A stretch of 12,442 nt of DNA from Flavobacteriaceae bacterium (GTDB lineage Bacteria > Bacteroidota > Bacteroidia > Flavobacteriales > Flavobacteriaceae). The stretch covers positions 5,271 to 17,712 of the forward strand of contig NZOY01000091.1 in the NCBI GenBank assembly GCA_002695445.1, written 5' to 3'. Numbering within the stretch: position 1 is the stretch's first letter; each line of letters begins with the position of its first letter. Below the pieces are notes generated by a model. That model was not told the origin of the DNA. It worked only from the letters and a program-made list of their open reading frames with translations, and did not search any database. The position numbers were made by a program, and so were the translations under genes. Positions 1 through 8,876 of the stretch are shown here, piece after piece.

Positions 1-491
1 TCTTCAAACACCTCTTCCACACCATAATCAATAAAGTCCAACTCTATTTCTTCAACATTAACTATTTCAGAATTAATCCTGAAGTTACATTTATGATCAA
101 ACATAAATTCAACTGAACCTGATGTGCTAAGGCTGCCATTGTATTTGTTGAAATAGCTTCTTAGATTAGCTACTGTTCGTTTATTATTATCAGTTGCAGT
201 CTCAACCAAAATAGCTATTCCATGTGGTGCATAGCCTTCAAATAAAACTTCCTTAAAATTATCTATAGTTTTTTCGTACGCTTTTTTTATTGCTCGTTCT
301 ATATTTTCCTTAGGCATATTTGCAGCTTTTGCATTTTGCATTACGGCACGCAGCCTAGAGTTATTATTTGGATCTGGACCACCTTCTTTTACTGCAATTA
401 CAATATCCTTTCCAATTCTTGTGAAGGTTTTTGCCATTGTTGACCACCTTTTTATCTTTCTCGCTTTTCTAAATTCAAACGCTCTTCCCAT
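1..491 (-). CDS. yebC: YebC/PmpR-family protein (partial, C-terminus outside window)
   Basis: This family was long annotated as a transcriptional regulator. Recent work on some members assigns a role in translation, helping ribosomes through difficult (for example proline-rich) stretches; which applies here is not visible. About 163 residues are present and the C-terminal part lies beyond position 1; family members are usually about 240 residues. The visible part holds domain 1 and the start of domains 2/3, including GKDIVIAVKEGGPDPNNN, NAKAANMPKENIERAIKKA and EVLFEGYAPHGIAILVETAT, all strongly characteristic. I chose the ATG at 491-489 over the internal ATG at 437-435 because the first residues (MGRAFEFRKARKIKRWST) align with the conserved N-terminus of the family, in the extended Bacteroidota form. 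It lies 30 nt downstream of the reductase gene on the same strand, so it is probably the last visible gene of the gcvT transcription unit. Confidence 0.96.
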   Translation of the reverse strand, partial: MGRAFEFRKARKIKRWSTMAKTFTRIGKDIVIAVKEGGPDPNNNSRLRAVMQNAKAANMPKENIERAIKKAYEKTIDNFKEVLFEGYAPHGIAILVETATDNNKRTVANLRSYFNKYNGSLSTSGSVEFMFDHKCNFRINSEIVNVEEIELDFIDYGVEEVFE

Positions 492-521
492 TTTAATGAT
501 GGTATTTTAATTATAAAACTA

Positions 522-1346
522 TTAAAATTCTTTTTTTGTTAGGGTAAGATCATTCAATATTTCAGTATAAGAAAACAATAAGTTGTTGGGTAATTTATTT
601 TCTTTTGCCAATACAGCTATATAGCGCATTCTATTTGAGGTAAAGACTTGTTTAAAAACTGCTCTTTTTTGATATCTTCTTTCGATAAGTTGTTTTAAAA
701 AATCATAATGATAAATTAAATCTGTGCTTCCCAAATGATATATACCTGTAAGTTTATGATTAATAATAAAATGTACTTGCTGACTAAGACGTATATCGCT
801 GTTTACATTTATAATGGTGTTAGGAAAAACTTCTATTGATTCATTATTTTTAATTGCTTGTTCAATCTCTAAAATTCGCGGAGAATTGTTTCCAAATATC
901 ATTGGTATTCTTGCTAAAACATATTTTGTAGATGGAAGCCTCATTAGATTGTTTTCAATTTTAATTTTAAGACGACCGTAGATACTATCTGACATGGTTT
1001 TATCGTACTCATAACTTGGAAAATGTTCAAAGGTATCGAATACGTTTGCAGAAGATAAAAAAAGTAATCTACAATCGGATTTATTAACAAAATCAATTAC
1101 AAAATCGTGAACTTCAATTAAAGCTTCAAATGATCCCCTCAGGGAGGAAATGATTAATTTAGGTTTAACTTCCCTAATTATTTTTTCGAGTCCACCTTCT
1201 TCTATATTAAAATTGAAAAAATGCTGGTTTTTAGAAAATCCTTTTTTGGTAAAATAAGTTCCAAAAGTATCATAATAGGAGTTTAATTCTTTGTAAAATG
1301 AACCACCAATAAATCCGCTGGCACCAAGAATCAAAATTCTTTTCAA
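522..1346 (-). CDS. NAD(P)-dependent sugar-nucleotide-type reductase (extended SDR, RmlD-like)
   Basis: A 274-residue Rossmann-fold protein of the extended short-chain dehydrogenase/reductase family, closest in pattern to dTDP-4-dehydrorhamnose reductase (RmlD). Visible motifs are the nucleotide-binding GASGFIGG at residues 8-15, SSANVFD at about 98-104 (the position of the catalytic Ser/Thr), and a YxxxK pair at Tyr123/Lys127. The substrate is unknown: no rhamnose or polysaccharide genes are nearby, so I do not call it rmlD. The start is TTG at 1346-1344. An in-frame TAA two codons upstream excludes a longer form, and the Rossmann glycine motif begins at residue 8, so a later start would break the fold. 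The TTG overlaps the gcvT stop in the 4-nt string TTGA, implying translational coupling. yebC follows 30 nt downstream. It is probably a soluble cytoplasmic enzyme, as no signal peptide or membrane segment is seen. Confidence 0.9.
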   Translation of the reverse strand: MKRILILGASGFIGGSFYKELNSYYDTFGTYFTKKGFSKNQHFFNFNIEEGGLEKIIREVKPKLIISSLRGSFEALIEVHDFVIDFVNKSDCRLLFLSSANVFDTFEHFPSYEYDKTMSDSIYGRLKIKIENNLMRLPSTKYVLARIPMIFGNNSPRILEIEQAIKNNESIEVFPNTIINVNSDIRLSQQVHFIINHKLTGIYHLGSTDLIYHYDFLKQLIERRYQKRAVFKQVFTSNRMRYIAVLAKENKLPNNLLFSYTEILNDLTLTKKEF

Positions 1347-2446
1347 TTTTTATCTTTTTTGATTTTATAAAAAGGTGGTTTTACAACAGTGCATGGAATA
1401 AATTTTTCCCTAATCCCAATGTAAAGCTTTTTACCATTTGCAGAAAAATTTGACTTTACGTATCCCATACCAATTCCTTTATTAAGCAATGGTGACTGAG
1501 TCCCAGAGGTTACTTTACCAATTAAATTTTCTTTTTCGTCAAAAATACAATAACCTGAACGTGGTATTCCTCTTGCATCCATCTCAAAAGCAATTAGTTT
1601 ACTATCAGTCCCACATTCAATCGATTTTTTATGAGACTCATAGTTTATAAATTCAGTTTCAGTTTTCGTAATCCATCCCAAACCAGCACTTATTGGTGAG
1701 GTAGTTTCATTGATTTCGTGACCATATAAACAATAACCCATTTCAATACGTAATGTATCTCTTGCAGCCAATCCAATAGGGGAGATTCCAAAACTATTCC
1801 CAGCAATCATTATTTTATCCCAAATTTTTTCAGCATATCTGGTATCAAAATAAATTTCAATTCCTCCAGAGCCAGTATAACCTGTTTTAGCCACTAGTAT
1901 GTTATCGAACCCCGCAAATCTGGAATTTTTATGAAAAAAGTTTCCCAGGTCTTTTAGGTTTATATTGCATAATGGTTGCATTGCTTCAATTGCTTTTGGA
2001 CCCTGAATTGCTAAAAGAGCAGTTTGGTCAGATATATTTGAAATCTTTGCATTGAAATCTTTATTACATTTATTTATCCATTTCCAGTCTTTTTCAATGT
2101 TAGATGCATTTACAACTAATAGGTATTTATCTTTCTTAAGTTGATAAACAATTAAATCATCAATAATACCTCCATTATCATTTGGAAGATAATTATATTG
2201 AGCTTTTCCTGGAAAAAGTTTTTTTATGTCATTACTGCAGATGTACTGCAAAAGCTTAAATGAATTCGGTCCATAAATAACAAATTCACCCATATGTGAA
2301 ACGTCAAAAACACCAAGATTCTCTCTAACTGACATGTGTTCTTCTTTGACACCACCGCTATATTGTATTGGCATTTGATACCCTCCAAATAAACCCATTT
2401 TGGCATTCAAACATTTATGTATTTTATAAAATGGAGTGAATTTCAT
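1343..2446 (-). CDS. gcvT: Aminomethyltransferase, glycine cleavage system T protein
   Basis: T protein of the glycine cleavage system. It takes the aminomethyl group from lipoylated H protein, passes the methylene group to tetrahydrofolate to give 5,10-methylene-THF, and releases ammonia. The 367 residues match the usual family length. The N-terminal folate-binding domain shows FDVSHMGEF (47-55) and [11 protein letters not shown] (92-102), which holds the conserved acidic residues of the active site. [12 protein letters not shown] (188-199) and [13 protein letters not shown] (225-237) follow. The C-terminal barrel domain includes [19 protein letters not shown] (312-330). The TGSGGIE and LAARDTLR motifs separate it from YgfZ and from dimethylglycine dehydrogenase domains. 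gcvH and gcvP are not adjacent, so the complex is encoded at dispersed loci. It is first gene of the leftward unit, 80 nt from the divergent aminopeptidase gene. Confidence 0.97.
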   Translation of the reverse strand: MKFTPFYKIHKCLNAKMGLFGGYQMPIQYSGGVKEEHMSVRENLGVFDVSHMGEFVIYGPNSFKLLQYICSNDIKKLFPGKAQYNYLPNDNGGIIDDLIVYQLKKDKYLLVVNASNIEKDWKWINKCNKDFNAKISNISDQTALLAIQGPKAIEAMQPLCNINLKDLGNFFHKNSRFAGFDNILVAKTGYTGSGGIEIYFDTRYAEKIWDKIMIAGNSFGISPIGLAARDTLRIEMGYCLYGHEINETTSPISAGLGWITKTETEFINYESHKKSIECGTDSKLIAFEMDARGIPRSGYCIFDEKENLIGKVTSGTQSPLLNKGIGMGYVKSNFSANGKKLYIGIREKFIPCTVVKPPFYKIKKDKN

Positions 2447-2460
2447 AGAATTATTTTAAA

Positions 2461-2468
2461 CAAAAATA
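2461..2468 (-). promoter_or_regulatory. Possible -7 element for gcvT
   Basis: On the minus strand this reads TATTTTTG, an exact match to the Bacteroidota -7 consensus TAnnTTTG, and ends 14 nt upstream of the gcvT ATG. No TTG lies at the 17-23 nt distance expected for the -33 element (the nearest is 11 nt away). The implied 5' leader would be very short. Such matches are frequent in AT-rich DNA, so this is a weak call. Confidence 0.2.
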
Positions 2469-2526
2469 TTACATTTAACCAAAATGAGTATTTAATTCTA
2501 CTTTAAGTAATTACCTTGGATCAAAT

Positions 2527-4140
2527 ATGTTAAAAAAAATTTTCTTTGTTATAAATTTTCTTTTTTTACAAGCAATTTTCACTCAAAATTCTAAACTATC
2601 TTCTGAATTTTATAAAGAGAGGAGAGAATCTTTTCGTGAGAAAATGCCCCAAAACAGTGTTGCGGTTCTATTTAGTGCACCTATCAGAAACCGCGCTAAT
2701 GATGTTAATTATGTTTTTCACCAAGACCCTAATTTTTTCTATTTAACAGGTTGGCATCAACCTCATTCAGTTTTGATTATTTACAAAAATCCACATGTAG
2801 ATAATGATGGCTTTTATAAAGAAAAAATTTACATATTAGAAAGAGATAGATTGAAAGAACTATGGAATGGTAAGCGCTACAGTGTAGAATCAGTTAAAAA
2901 AATGGGGTTCGAGAGAGTTTTGACTAGAAAAAGTTTTAAGCATGATCTTTCAAATTTAAGCCAGTACGATCAAGTACTAATGTTCGGATTTAATAATGAT
3001 ATTCGTGATAATGAAGATGATCCAAATGATTTATTTGACTTAAAAGCTACATTTAAGAAAGCTATTAATTTTCCTAATTCGTTCGATAGAAATCTTTATT
3101 CAGTTTATCAACATATTTTAAAAGCTGAAAAGAAAGATTTTAAAAGTGTCAAGGAAGAAATTTTAGCTCACATAGAATTAGATAGTACTTTGATAGAGGA
3201 TGAAATTGTAAAACAATTCCTAAAAAATCAAAATGATGATTTCTTTATGGAGGCAAAAACCAAAACCGCTTTTTTATTGAGGGATTACAATTTTAATCTA
3301 GAAGTACTACCTCAAATAATGAAAGATTTAAGAGAGATTAAAAAAAATGATGAAATCCTTCTTTTAAGAAAAGCTATTGCCATATCTGTTATAGGTCAGG
3401 TTGAAGTCATGAAAGCTATAAAGCCAAAAATGTCAGAGAGAGAGATACAAGGAATACATGAGTTTGTCTATCGAAAATACGGAGCTGCAGATCAAGGTTA
3501 TCCATCTATAGTTGGTGCTGGAGAAAATGGTTGTGTTTTACATTATATAGAAAATGAAAAAAAGGAGTTAGATAATGAATTAGTTTTAATGGATTTGGGT
3601 GCTGAATATTATGGTTATACTGCAGATGTCACAAGAACAATTCCTGCCAATGGAAAATTCAGTGAAGAACAAAGGGCCCTCTATGAAATTGTTTATGAGG
3701 CACAGGAAAAGGCTATTCAAGCCGCTACAGTAGGAACGAGTTTTGACTCACTTTACAAGTTATCTTATGATATAGTTGCTGCTGGTTTGATTCGTTTAAA
3801 TATAATTGATGAAATTTCTCAGGCACGTATGTATTTTCCTCATGGTCTATCTCATCATATAGGATTGGATGTTCATGACCCCGGAAATTACAAAGATTTA
3901 TGTGCCAATATGGTTATTACAATTGAACCTGGTATTTATATTCCTGCAGGAAGTCCTTGTGATCCAAAATGGTGGAATATTGGTATACGGATTGAAGATG
4001 ATATTCTTATAACTGAAAATGGTCCTGTTAATCTTTCAGAGGAAGCCCCAAGAAAATGGAATGAAGTTGAATCAATGATGAAAAAGAAAAGTGCATTAGA
4101 AGCTTTTAAACTTCCAAAGATTAAAACATTAATTCAATAA
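2527..4140 (+). CDS. Exported Xaa-Pro aminopeptidase (aminopeptidase P, peptidase family M24B)
   Basis: A metallo-aminopeptidase that removes an N-terminal residue preceding proline. The first 20 residues look like a Sec signal peptide: Lys-Lys, then a hydrophobic run IFFVINFLFLQAIF, with likely cleavage near FTQ/N. No lipobox cysteine is seen, so a periplasmic or secreted enzyme is inferred. An AMP_N domain begins near residue 27 and contains FFYLTGW (70-76). The catalytic pita-bread domain covers about 275-500. All five expected dinuclear metal ligands are present: Asp356 (MDLGAEY), Asp367 (ADVTRT), His443 (HGLSHHIGLDVHD), Glu467 (TIEPGIY) and Glu490 (GIRIEDD); His439 and His450 fit the substrate-binding histidines. 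At 537 residues it is about 95 longer than E. coli PepP (441), partly through the signal peptide and the region between the two domains. It is a single-gene unit, divergent from gcvT and convergent with thrC. Confidence 0.95.
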   Translation: MLKKIFFVINFLFLQAIFTQNSKLSSEFYKERRESFREKMPQNSVAVLFSAPIRNRANDVNYVFHQDPNFFYLTGWHQPHSVLIIYKNPHVDNDGFYKEKIYILERDRLKELWNGKRYSVESVKKMGFERVLTRKSFKHDLSNLSQYDQVLMFGFNNDIRDNEDDPNDLFDLKATFKKAINFPNSFDRNLYSVYQHILKAEKKDFKSVKEEILAHIELDSTLIEDEIVKQFLKNQNDDFFMEAKTKTAFLLRDYNFNLEVLPQIMKDLREIKKNDEILLLRKAIAISVIGQVEVMKAIKPKMSEREIQGIHEFVYRKYGAADQGYPSIVGAGENGCVLHYIENEKKELDNELVLMDLGAEYYGYTADVTRTIPANGKFSEEQRALYEIVYEAQEKAIQAATVGTSFDSLYKLSYDIVAAGLIRLNIIDEISQARMYFPHGLSHHIGLDVHDPGNYKDLCANMVITIEPGIYIPAGSPCDPKWWNIGIRIEDDILITENGPVNLSEEAPRKWNEVESMMKKKSALEAFKLPKIKTLIQ

Positions 4141-5421
4141 ATAAGACTTTAGTTCACTAAAGTCCTTTATTGGTATACATGATTTTTTCTTCGATAAAGC
4201 AGATTTTAAACGATTAGGAATTTGGACTTTTAATTTTAGTATTTTTTCAACTGAATCAATAAATTTAACTGGGTGTGCTGTTTCCAAGAATACCCCATAA
4301 TGGTCTTTGTTTTGCTTGCTTAGATATTCTTTTAATCCCAAAAAACCAACTGCACCGTGAGGATCAGCAATGTATCCATTTTTTTTATAAATTTCAATTA
4401 AGGACTTTTTTGTCTCTATATCTGAGTAGCTATATCCTGAAATAATTTTTTTCATTCTGAAAATATCGTTATTGAAAATCTTTTGGATTCTAATAAAATT
4501 ACTTGGATTTCCTACGTCCATAGCATTTGATATTGTTTGAATCGTTTGTAATGGTTCGAAGTTTCCAGTTTTTAAGTATCTAGGGACTGAATCATTTGAA
4601 TTGGTGCTTGCAATAAAATGATCAATAGGTAATCCCATCTGCTGAGCCATTACACCAGCACAAATGTTTCCAAAATTCCCAGAGGGAACGGAGAATACCA
4701 ACTTTTTATTTTTATTTTTCAAGGAACGATAGGCTATGAAATAATAGAACATTTGTGGAAGCCATCTGGCAACATTTATTGAATTTGCTGAGGTTAAATT
4801 CATTTTTGTTAAACTAGGGTCTAAAAAAGCAGCTTTTACCATTTCTTGACAGTCGTCGAAAACACCATCAACTTCTAATGCTGTTATATTTTGTCCTAAC
4901 GTAGTGATTTGTTTTTCTTGTATTTCACTAATTTTTCCTTTAGGATAGAGTATAATAACTTCAACACCATCAACACCTAAAAACCCATTAGCTACAGCAC
5001 CACCTGTATCTCCAGAAGTAGCAACTAAAACAGTTGTATTATCTTCCATACTTTTACTAAAGTGACCTAGTGCTCTTGCCATAAATCTAGCCCCAACATC
5101 TTTAAATGCAAGAGTTGGACCATGAAAAAGCTCAAATGCAGCTATATTATCAGTGATTTGAACTATTGGGAATTCGAAATCTAATGTTTCAGTTACTATT
5201 GAAAGAAGTTTTTTATTATCAATCTCTTTACCTACATATGGCTTAATTATTTGAAAAGCCATTTCAGGAACACTAATATGCTCAATATTTTCAAAAAACT
5301 TTTTAGAAAGTATAGGTATTTGATTTGGAAAATAAAGACCACGATCAGGCGCCAAACCTCTAATTACAGCATTTTTAAAACTAGTGTCTTTTGAATTATG
5401 ATTAAGACTATAATATCTCAT
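4129..5421 (-). CDS. thrC: Threonine synthase
   Basis: A PLP-dependent enzyme that converts O-phosphohomoserine to threonine and phosphate, the last step of the pathway. The N-terminal region (YYSLNHNSKDTSFKNAVIRG) is that of the E. coli-like threonine synthases. The Schiff-base lysine is Lys107 in HGPTLAFKDVGARF. SGDTGGAVANGF (136-147) and PSGNFGNICAG (246-256) are the PLP-binding and phosphate-binding stretches, and ADPHGAVGFLGL is at 352-363. At 430 residues it has the family's normal length. Its ATG overlaps the thrB stop by one base (TAATG), implying translational coupling. The 3' end runs 12 nt into the convergent aminopeptidase gene. It is the last gene of the thrABC operon. Confidence 0.98.
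   Translation of the reverse strand: MRYYSLNHNSKDTSFKNAVIRGLAPDRGLYFPNQIPILSKKFFENIEHISVPEMAFQIIKPYVGKEIDNKKLLSIVTETLDFEFPIVQITDNIAAFELFHGPTLAFKDVGARFMARALGHFSKSMEDNTTVLVATSGDTGGAVANGFLGVDGVEVIILYPKGKISEIQEKQITTLGQNITALEVDGVFDDCQEMVKAAFLDPSLTKMNLTSANSINVARWLPQMFYYFIAYRSLKNKNKKLVFSVPSGNFGNICAGVMAQQMGLPIDHFIASTNSNDSVPRYLKTGNFEPLQTIQTISNAMDVGNPSNFIRIQKIFNNDIFRMKKIISGYSYSDIETKKSLIEIYKKNGYIADPHGAVGFLGLKEYLSKQNKDHYGVFLETAHPVKFIDSVEKILKLKVQIPNRLKSALSKKKSCIPIKDFSELKSYLLN
4145..4164. terminator. Perfect inverted repeat just after the aminopeptidase stop, inside the 3' end of thrC
   Basis: GACTTTAG and CTAAAGTC form an 8-bp perfect stem around the 4-nt loop TTCA. It begins 4 nt after the aminopeptidase TAA (4140) and sits within the last thrC codons (DFSELKS). 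On the plus strand it is followed by CCTTTATT, which is only a partial T tract; on the minus strand it is followed by TTATTTATTG. As the two genes overlap at their ends there is no other room for a terminator, so a bidirectional role is plausible. The poor T tract keeps confidence moderate. Confidence 0.4.
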
Positions 5422-6347
5422 TAATCTGAGATGATTTTAATTCCTTGGTTGTTTATTTTTGATATATAAATATCAAAATCTATACCAAGCTGGTTTATTA
5501 TACTTTTCATCTTATATGCAATTCTATTTCCATTTTTACTTCCTTTAGCCAAAGCATATACTGAGGGCCCTGACCCAGATATTCCAAAACCTAGAGCACC
5601 TTCTTTTATGACAGCTTTTTTAATTGTTTCGAATTCAGGTATTAATAATGATCTAACAGGTTCAACAATTTCATCTACTAAACTTCTTGACATTAAATCA
5701 AAATCTTTAGTATAAAGTGCACTAATGAAAGCTGCCAAGTTACCCCATTGACTAATAGCTTTTTCAAGGGATACTTTGTCTTTTAATATTTCTCTAGCAT
5801 GCATTGTTCTTAATTCAATCTTTGGATGAAGTACTATAGCCCTTAATTCACTCGGATATGGAAGTTTAATTACATCTATAGGCTTAATACTTCTGACAAG
5901 TGTAAACCCACCCATTAGCACTGGAGCAACATTGTCCGCATGGTATGATCCGCTGGCTAGAGCTTCTCCCTCCATTGCAAACCTTATAAGTTCATGATTA
6001 CTGAACGGCTTACCTATTAATTCATTTATACCAAATACCACACCTGCTGCACTTGCAGCGCTACTGCCAATACCACTTCCTGGTTTAATTTTTTTGTGAA
6101 TTTCAATTTCAAATCCAAACTTTACAGGATGATATTTTAACATTGCTTTTGCGGCAACGCCTGCAACATTTTTTTTTACTTCCATAGGCAAGTCTTGACC
6201 TGTAATTTTAGAAATTCTTATCCCAGGCGCTTTTGTTTTTGAAATTAACATTTCATCTCCAATATTATCAAGGCAAAAACCTAAAACATCGAATCCACAA
6301 GAGACATTAGCCACGCTTCCTGGAGAAAAAATTTTTATATATTTCAT
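5421..6347 (-). CDS. thrB: Homoserine kinase
   Basis: A GHMP-family kinase that phosphorylates homoserine with ATP to O-phosphohomoserine, the ThrC substrate. The ATP-binding motif is KPGSGIGSSAASAAG (88-102). GEALASGSYHADNVAP (127-142) matches the conserved homoserine kinase segment, and the third GHMP motif is GFGISGSGPSVYAL (253-266). At 308 residues it is full length. SVANVSCGFDVLGFCLD at the N-terminus (11-27) is typical of ThrB rather than of mevalonate or galactose kinases. The thrA stop and thrB start are directly adjacent (TAAATG), and the thrB stop overlaps the thrC start by one base, so all three should be made from one mRNA with coupled translation. Confidence 0.98.
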   Translation of the reverse strand: MKYIKIFSPGSVANVSCGFDVLGFCLDNIGDEMLISKTKAPGIRISKITGQDLPMEVKKNVAGVAAKAMLKYHPVKFGFEIEIHKKIKPGSGIGSSAASAAGVVFGINELIGKPFSNHELIRFAMEGEALASGSYHADNVAPVLMGGFTLVRSIKPIDVIKLPYPSELRAIVLHPKIELRTMHAREILKDKVSLEKAISQWGNLAAFISALYTKDFDLMSRSLVDEIVEPVRSLLIPEFETIKKAVIKEGALGFGISGSGPSVYALAKGSKNGNRIAYKMKSIINQLGIDFDIYISKINNQGIKIISD

Positions 6348-8795
6348 TTATTTTTTTCCAATTCGTATAATATCAGCAAAAATTCCAGAAGCTGTTACTT
6401 CAGCCCCAGCCCCAGCCCCTTTAACAATTAAAGGTTGATCTTTATAACGGTTTGTGAAGAATAGAACAATATTATCACTTCCCTCAAGATTATAAAAATC
6501 ATGTCCTTCTTTTATTAATTCGATTCCAACTTTAGCTTTTCCATTTTCTAGTTGAGCAACATATTTCATTTTGGCTTTTTTACTGTCTGCATCCTCTAGC
6601 ATTCTATTGAAATGCTCACTTTCTTTAATTAAGGATTCAAAAAAAGATTGATTATCTTTTGTCTCCATGCACGCTTTTGGCAAAAAAGATCGATTTTCAA
6701 TTTCCTCAAGTTCAATATTCATTCCGCTTTCTCTAGCCAATATCAATATCTTCCTAGCAACATCAATTCCAGAAAGGTCAATTTTAGGATCTGGCTCAGT
6801 ATATCCCTCTTTTTGTGCCTGCAGAACAACATCATGGAATGAAATCCCCTTTTTAAAGCTATTAAAAACAAAGTTTAGACTTCCTGATAACACAGCTTGT
6901 ATCTTTATTATCTGATCTCCTGATGCAATTAAGTTGTTCAGTGTATCAATAATTGGCAACCCTGCACCTACATTGGTTTCAAATAAAAATGGACTACCAA
7001 ACTTTCTAGATATTTTTTTAAGTTCAATGTAATTGTCTAGAGCGTCTGCAGCAGCTATTTTATTGCAAGTGACTACACCAATGTTATTGTTCAAATAACG
7101 AGAATACTCTTTTGCTATAGTCTCGCTAGCAGTATTATCTATAAAAATACTATTACGTAGATTTAGTTTTTTAGCATGAGAAAAAAAAATGTCTTTGTCT
7201 GCTTTTGTAGTACTTTTTTCTATTCCTTTTCTCCAGTTTTTCAAATCTATTTTCTTTTCCCCAAGTATCATTTTCTTTGAATTTGAAATTGCAATGACAC
7301 GAATTTTTAACCTAAGATTTTCAATCAAATAATTTGTTTGTTTTTCAATCTGCTCTAATAGCTTACTTCCAACATTTCCTATTCCTGTAATAAAAAGGTT
7401 AATTTCTTTAACTTGTGCCTCAAAGAAACTTTCGTGAAGAGTGTTAATTGCCTTTACTACGTTCTTTTTATCGATTATTAGAGAAATATTTCTTTCGGAA
7501 GCTCCTTGAGCAATTGCTCTAATGTTAATGTTATTTGCACCTAAACTACTAAAGAGTTTGCCACTGATTCCTTGATGATCTTTCATTTTCTCTCCTACCA
7601 CAGCAATATTGACCATTTCCATTTCTATTCTTGCTGGTGAGACTTTATTCTGTGAAATTTCAAAAGCAAATTTCTCATCAATAGCTTTTTTTGCGAGTAT
7701 TGATTCTTCTTCTTTTACACCAATACATATTGAATGTTCAGAGGAAGCTTGAGTAATCATAATTACATTAATATCTTTATCAGATAGAGCTTCAAATAAA
7801 CGTTTAGAAAATCCAGTTATACCAATCATTCCACTTCCCTCTAAATTAATCATCGCAACATTATCAATATGACTAATCCCTTTTACAACCTCACCATTTT
7901 CATTATTAATTGAATTGTCAATAAGTGTTCCAGAATCTTTAGGTGCAAATGTATTTTTAATAACTATAGGGATGTTTTTTTCAATAATTGGTTGAAGGGT
8001 AGGTGGGTAGATTACCTTGGCACCAAAATGAGAAAGTTCCATTGCCTCATAGTAGCTTAATTTTTTTATGGGTTTTGCCTGGGCTACAATTTTAGGATGG
8101 GCCGTATACATTCCACTTACATCAGTCCATATCTCTAATAAATCTGCCCCTATAATACTTGCTATAATTGCTGCTGAGTAATCAGACCCTCCTCTACCAA
8201 GAGTTGTAGTTACTCCCTTTTTATTTTTTGCAATGAATCCTGGAATTATTGTTACATCAGTCTCATTTTTATCAAAGTAATTTTTTATTTGCTTTGCTGT
8301 TACACTTTCATCAACTATTTCTCTTTCAAAATGAGTTTCAGTTTGAATCAACTCTCTGGCATCTTTTAATTTTGACTTTACCCCATTATATCTGAGTATT
8401 TCATAGATAATGTTACTAGATAAAATTTCTCCATAAGCTGCAACTGCAGAATTATTTTTAACAGTCACTTCCTCTAAAAGAAAAATAGCGTCCAATAGGG
8501 ATTCCAGTTCATTAAGATGTTTTTTTAAGTAACTTATAATTGAACTTTGGTTTTGTATTGGGATGCATTTTTTAATAGGTTCGAGGTGACGCTTTTCAAT
8601 TAAAGCCAAATTACTTTTAAAATTATCTTTTCGTGATTGAGCTAATGAGAGCATTTCCATTAACAAATCAGTAATTCCTCCCAATGCAGAAACGACAATA
8701 ATAATTTGCTCGTTTTGATTTTTGATAATTTCAAGGACTTTTTTTAGGCTTTTTGAGTTGGCAACCGATGTTCCACCAAATTTTAAAACTTTCAT
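6348..8795 (-). CDS. thrA: Bifunctional aspartokinase / homoserine dehydrogenase
   Basis: A fusion enzyme catalysing the first and third steps from aspartate to threonine: aspartate phosphorylation and reduction of aspartate semialdehyde to homoserine. The aspartokinase domain (about 1-295) carries KFGGTSVANS (5-14) and GRGGSDYSAA (200-209). Two ACT-type regulatory regions follow (about 312-380 and 393-460); in E. coli ThrA this part mediates threonine inhibition, which is inferred but not shown here. The homoserine dehydrogenase domain (about 465-815) has GIGNVG (471-476), NVGAGLPII, KIQAVLSGSLNFVF and EGYTEPDPKIDLSGIDVARK, with Asp678 and Lys682 matching the catalytic pair. At 815 residues it is close to E. 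coli ThrA (820). It is first in the operon, behind a long structured spacer. Aspartate-semialdehyde dehydrogenase must be encoded elsewhere. Confidence 0.98.
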   Translation of the reverse strand: MKVLKFGGTSVANSKSLKKVLEIIKNQNEQIIIVVSALGGITDLLMEMLSLAQSRKDNFKSNLALIEKRHLEPIKKCIPIQNQSSIISYLKKHLNELESLLDAIFLLEEVTVKNNSAVAAYGEILSSNIIYEILRYNGVKSKLKDARELIQTETHFEREIVDESVTAKQIKNYFDKNETDVTIIPGFIAKNKKGVTTTLGRGGSDYSAAIIASIIGADLLEIWTDVSGMYTAHPKIVAQAKPIKKLSYYEAMELSHFGAKVIYPPTLQPIIEKNIPIVIKNTFAPKDSGTLIDNSINNENGEVVKGISHIDNVAMINLEGSGMIGITGFSKRLFEALSDKDINVIMITQASSEHSICIGVKEEESILAKKAIDEKFAFEISQNKVSPARIEMEMVNIAVVGEKMKDHQGISGKLFSSLGANNINIRAIAQGASERNISLIIDKKNVVKAINTLHESFFEAQVKEINLFITGIGNVGSKLLEQIEKQTNYLIENLRLKIRVIAISNSKKMILGEKKIDLKNWRKGIEKSTTKADKDIFFSHAKKLNLRNSIFIDNTASETIAKEYSRYLNNNIGVVTCNKIAAADALDNYIELKKISRKFGSPFLFETNVGAGLPIIDTLNNLIASGDQIIKIQAVLSGSLNFVFNSFKKGISFHDVVLQAQKEGYTEPDPKIDLSGIDVARKILILARESGMNIELEEIENRSFLPKACMETKDNQSFFESLIKESEHFNRMLEDADSKKAKMKYVAQLENGKAKVGIELIKEGHDFYNLEGSDNIVLFFTNRYKDQPLIVKGAGAGAEVTASGIFADIIRIGKK

Positions 8796-8876
8796 TATAT
8801 TTTATTTTTTTCAACAAAAACAGAAACCATAAAATGCTCGATTAATGTATGATTTTTGAAACTTTTTGATTTTAAA

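Noticed and set aside
435..437. Internal ATG as the yebC start
   Set aside because: It would remove the conserved N-terminal segment that begins at the ATG at 491.
2224..2406. 60-codon minus-strand frame inside gcvT
   Set aside because: It overlaps the N-terminal part of gcvT in another frame, and the GcvT product there is fully conserved.
6648..6915. Plus-strand open frames within thrA (6648-6842 and 6667-6915)
   Set aside because: They lie antisense inside a fully conserved thrA, overlap each other and show no recognisable protein pattern.
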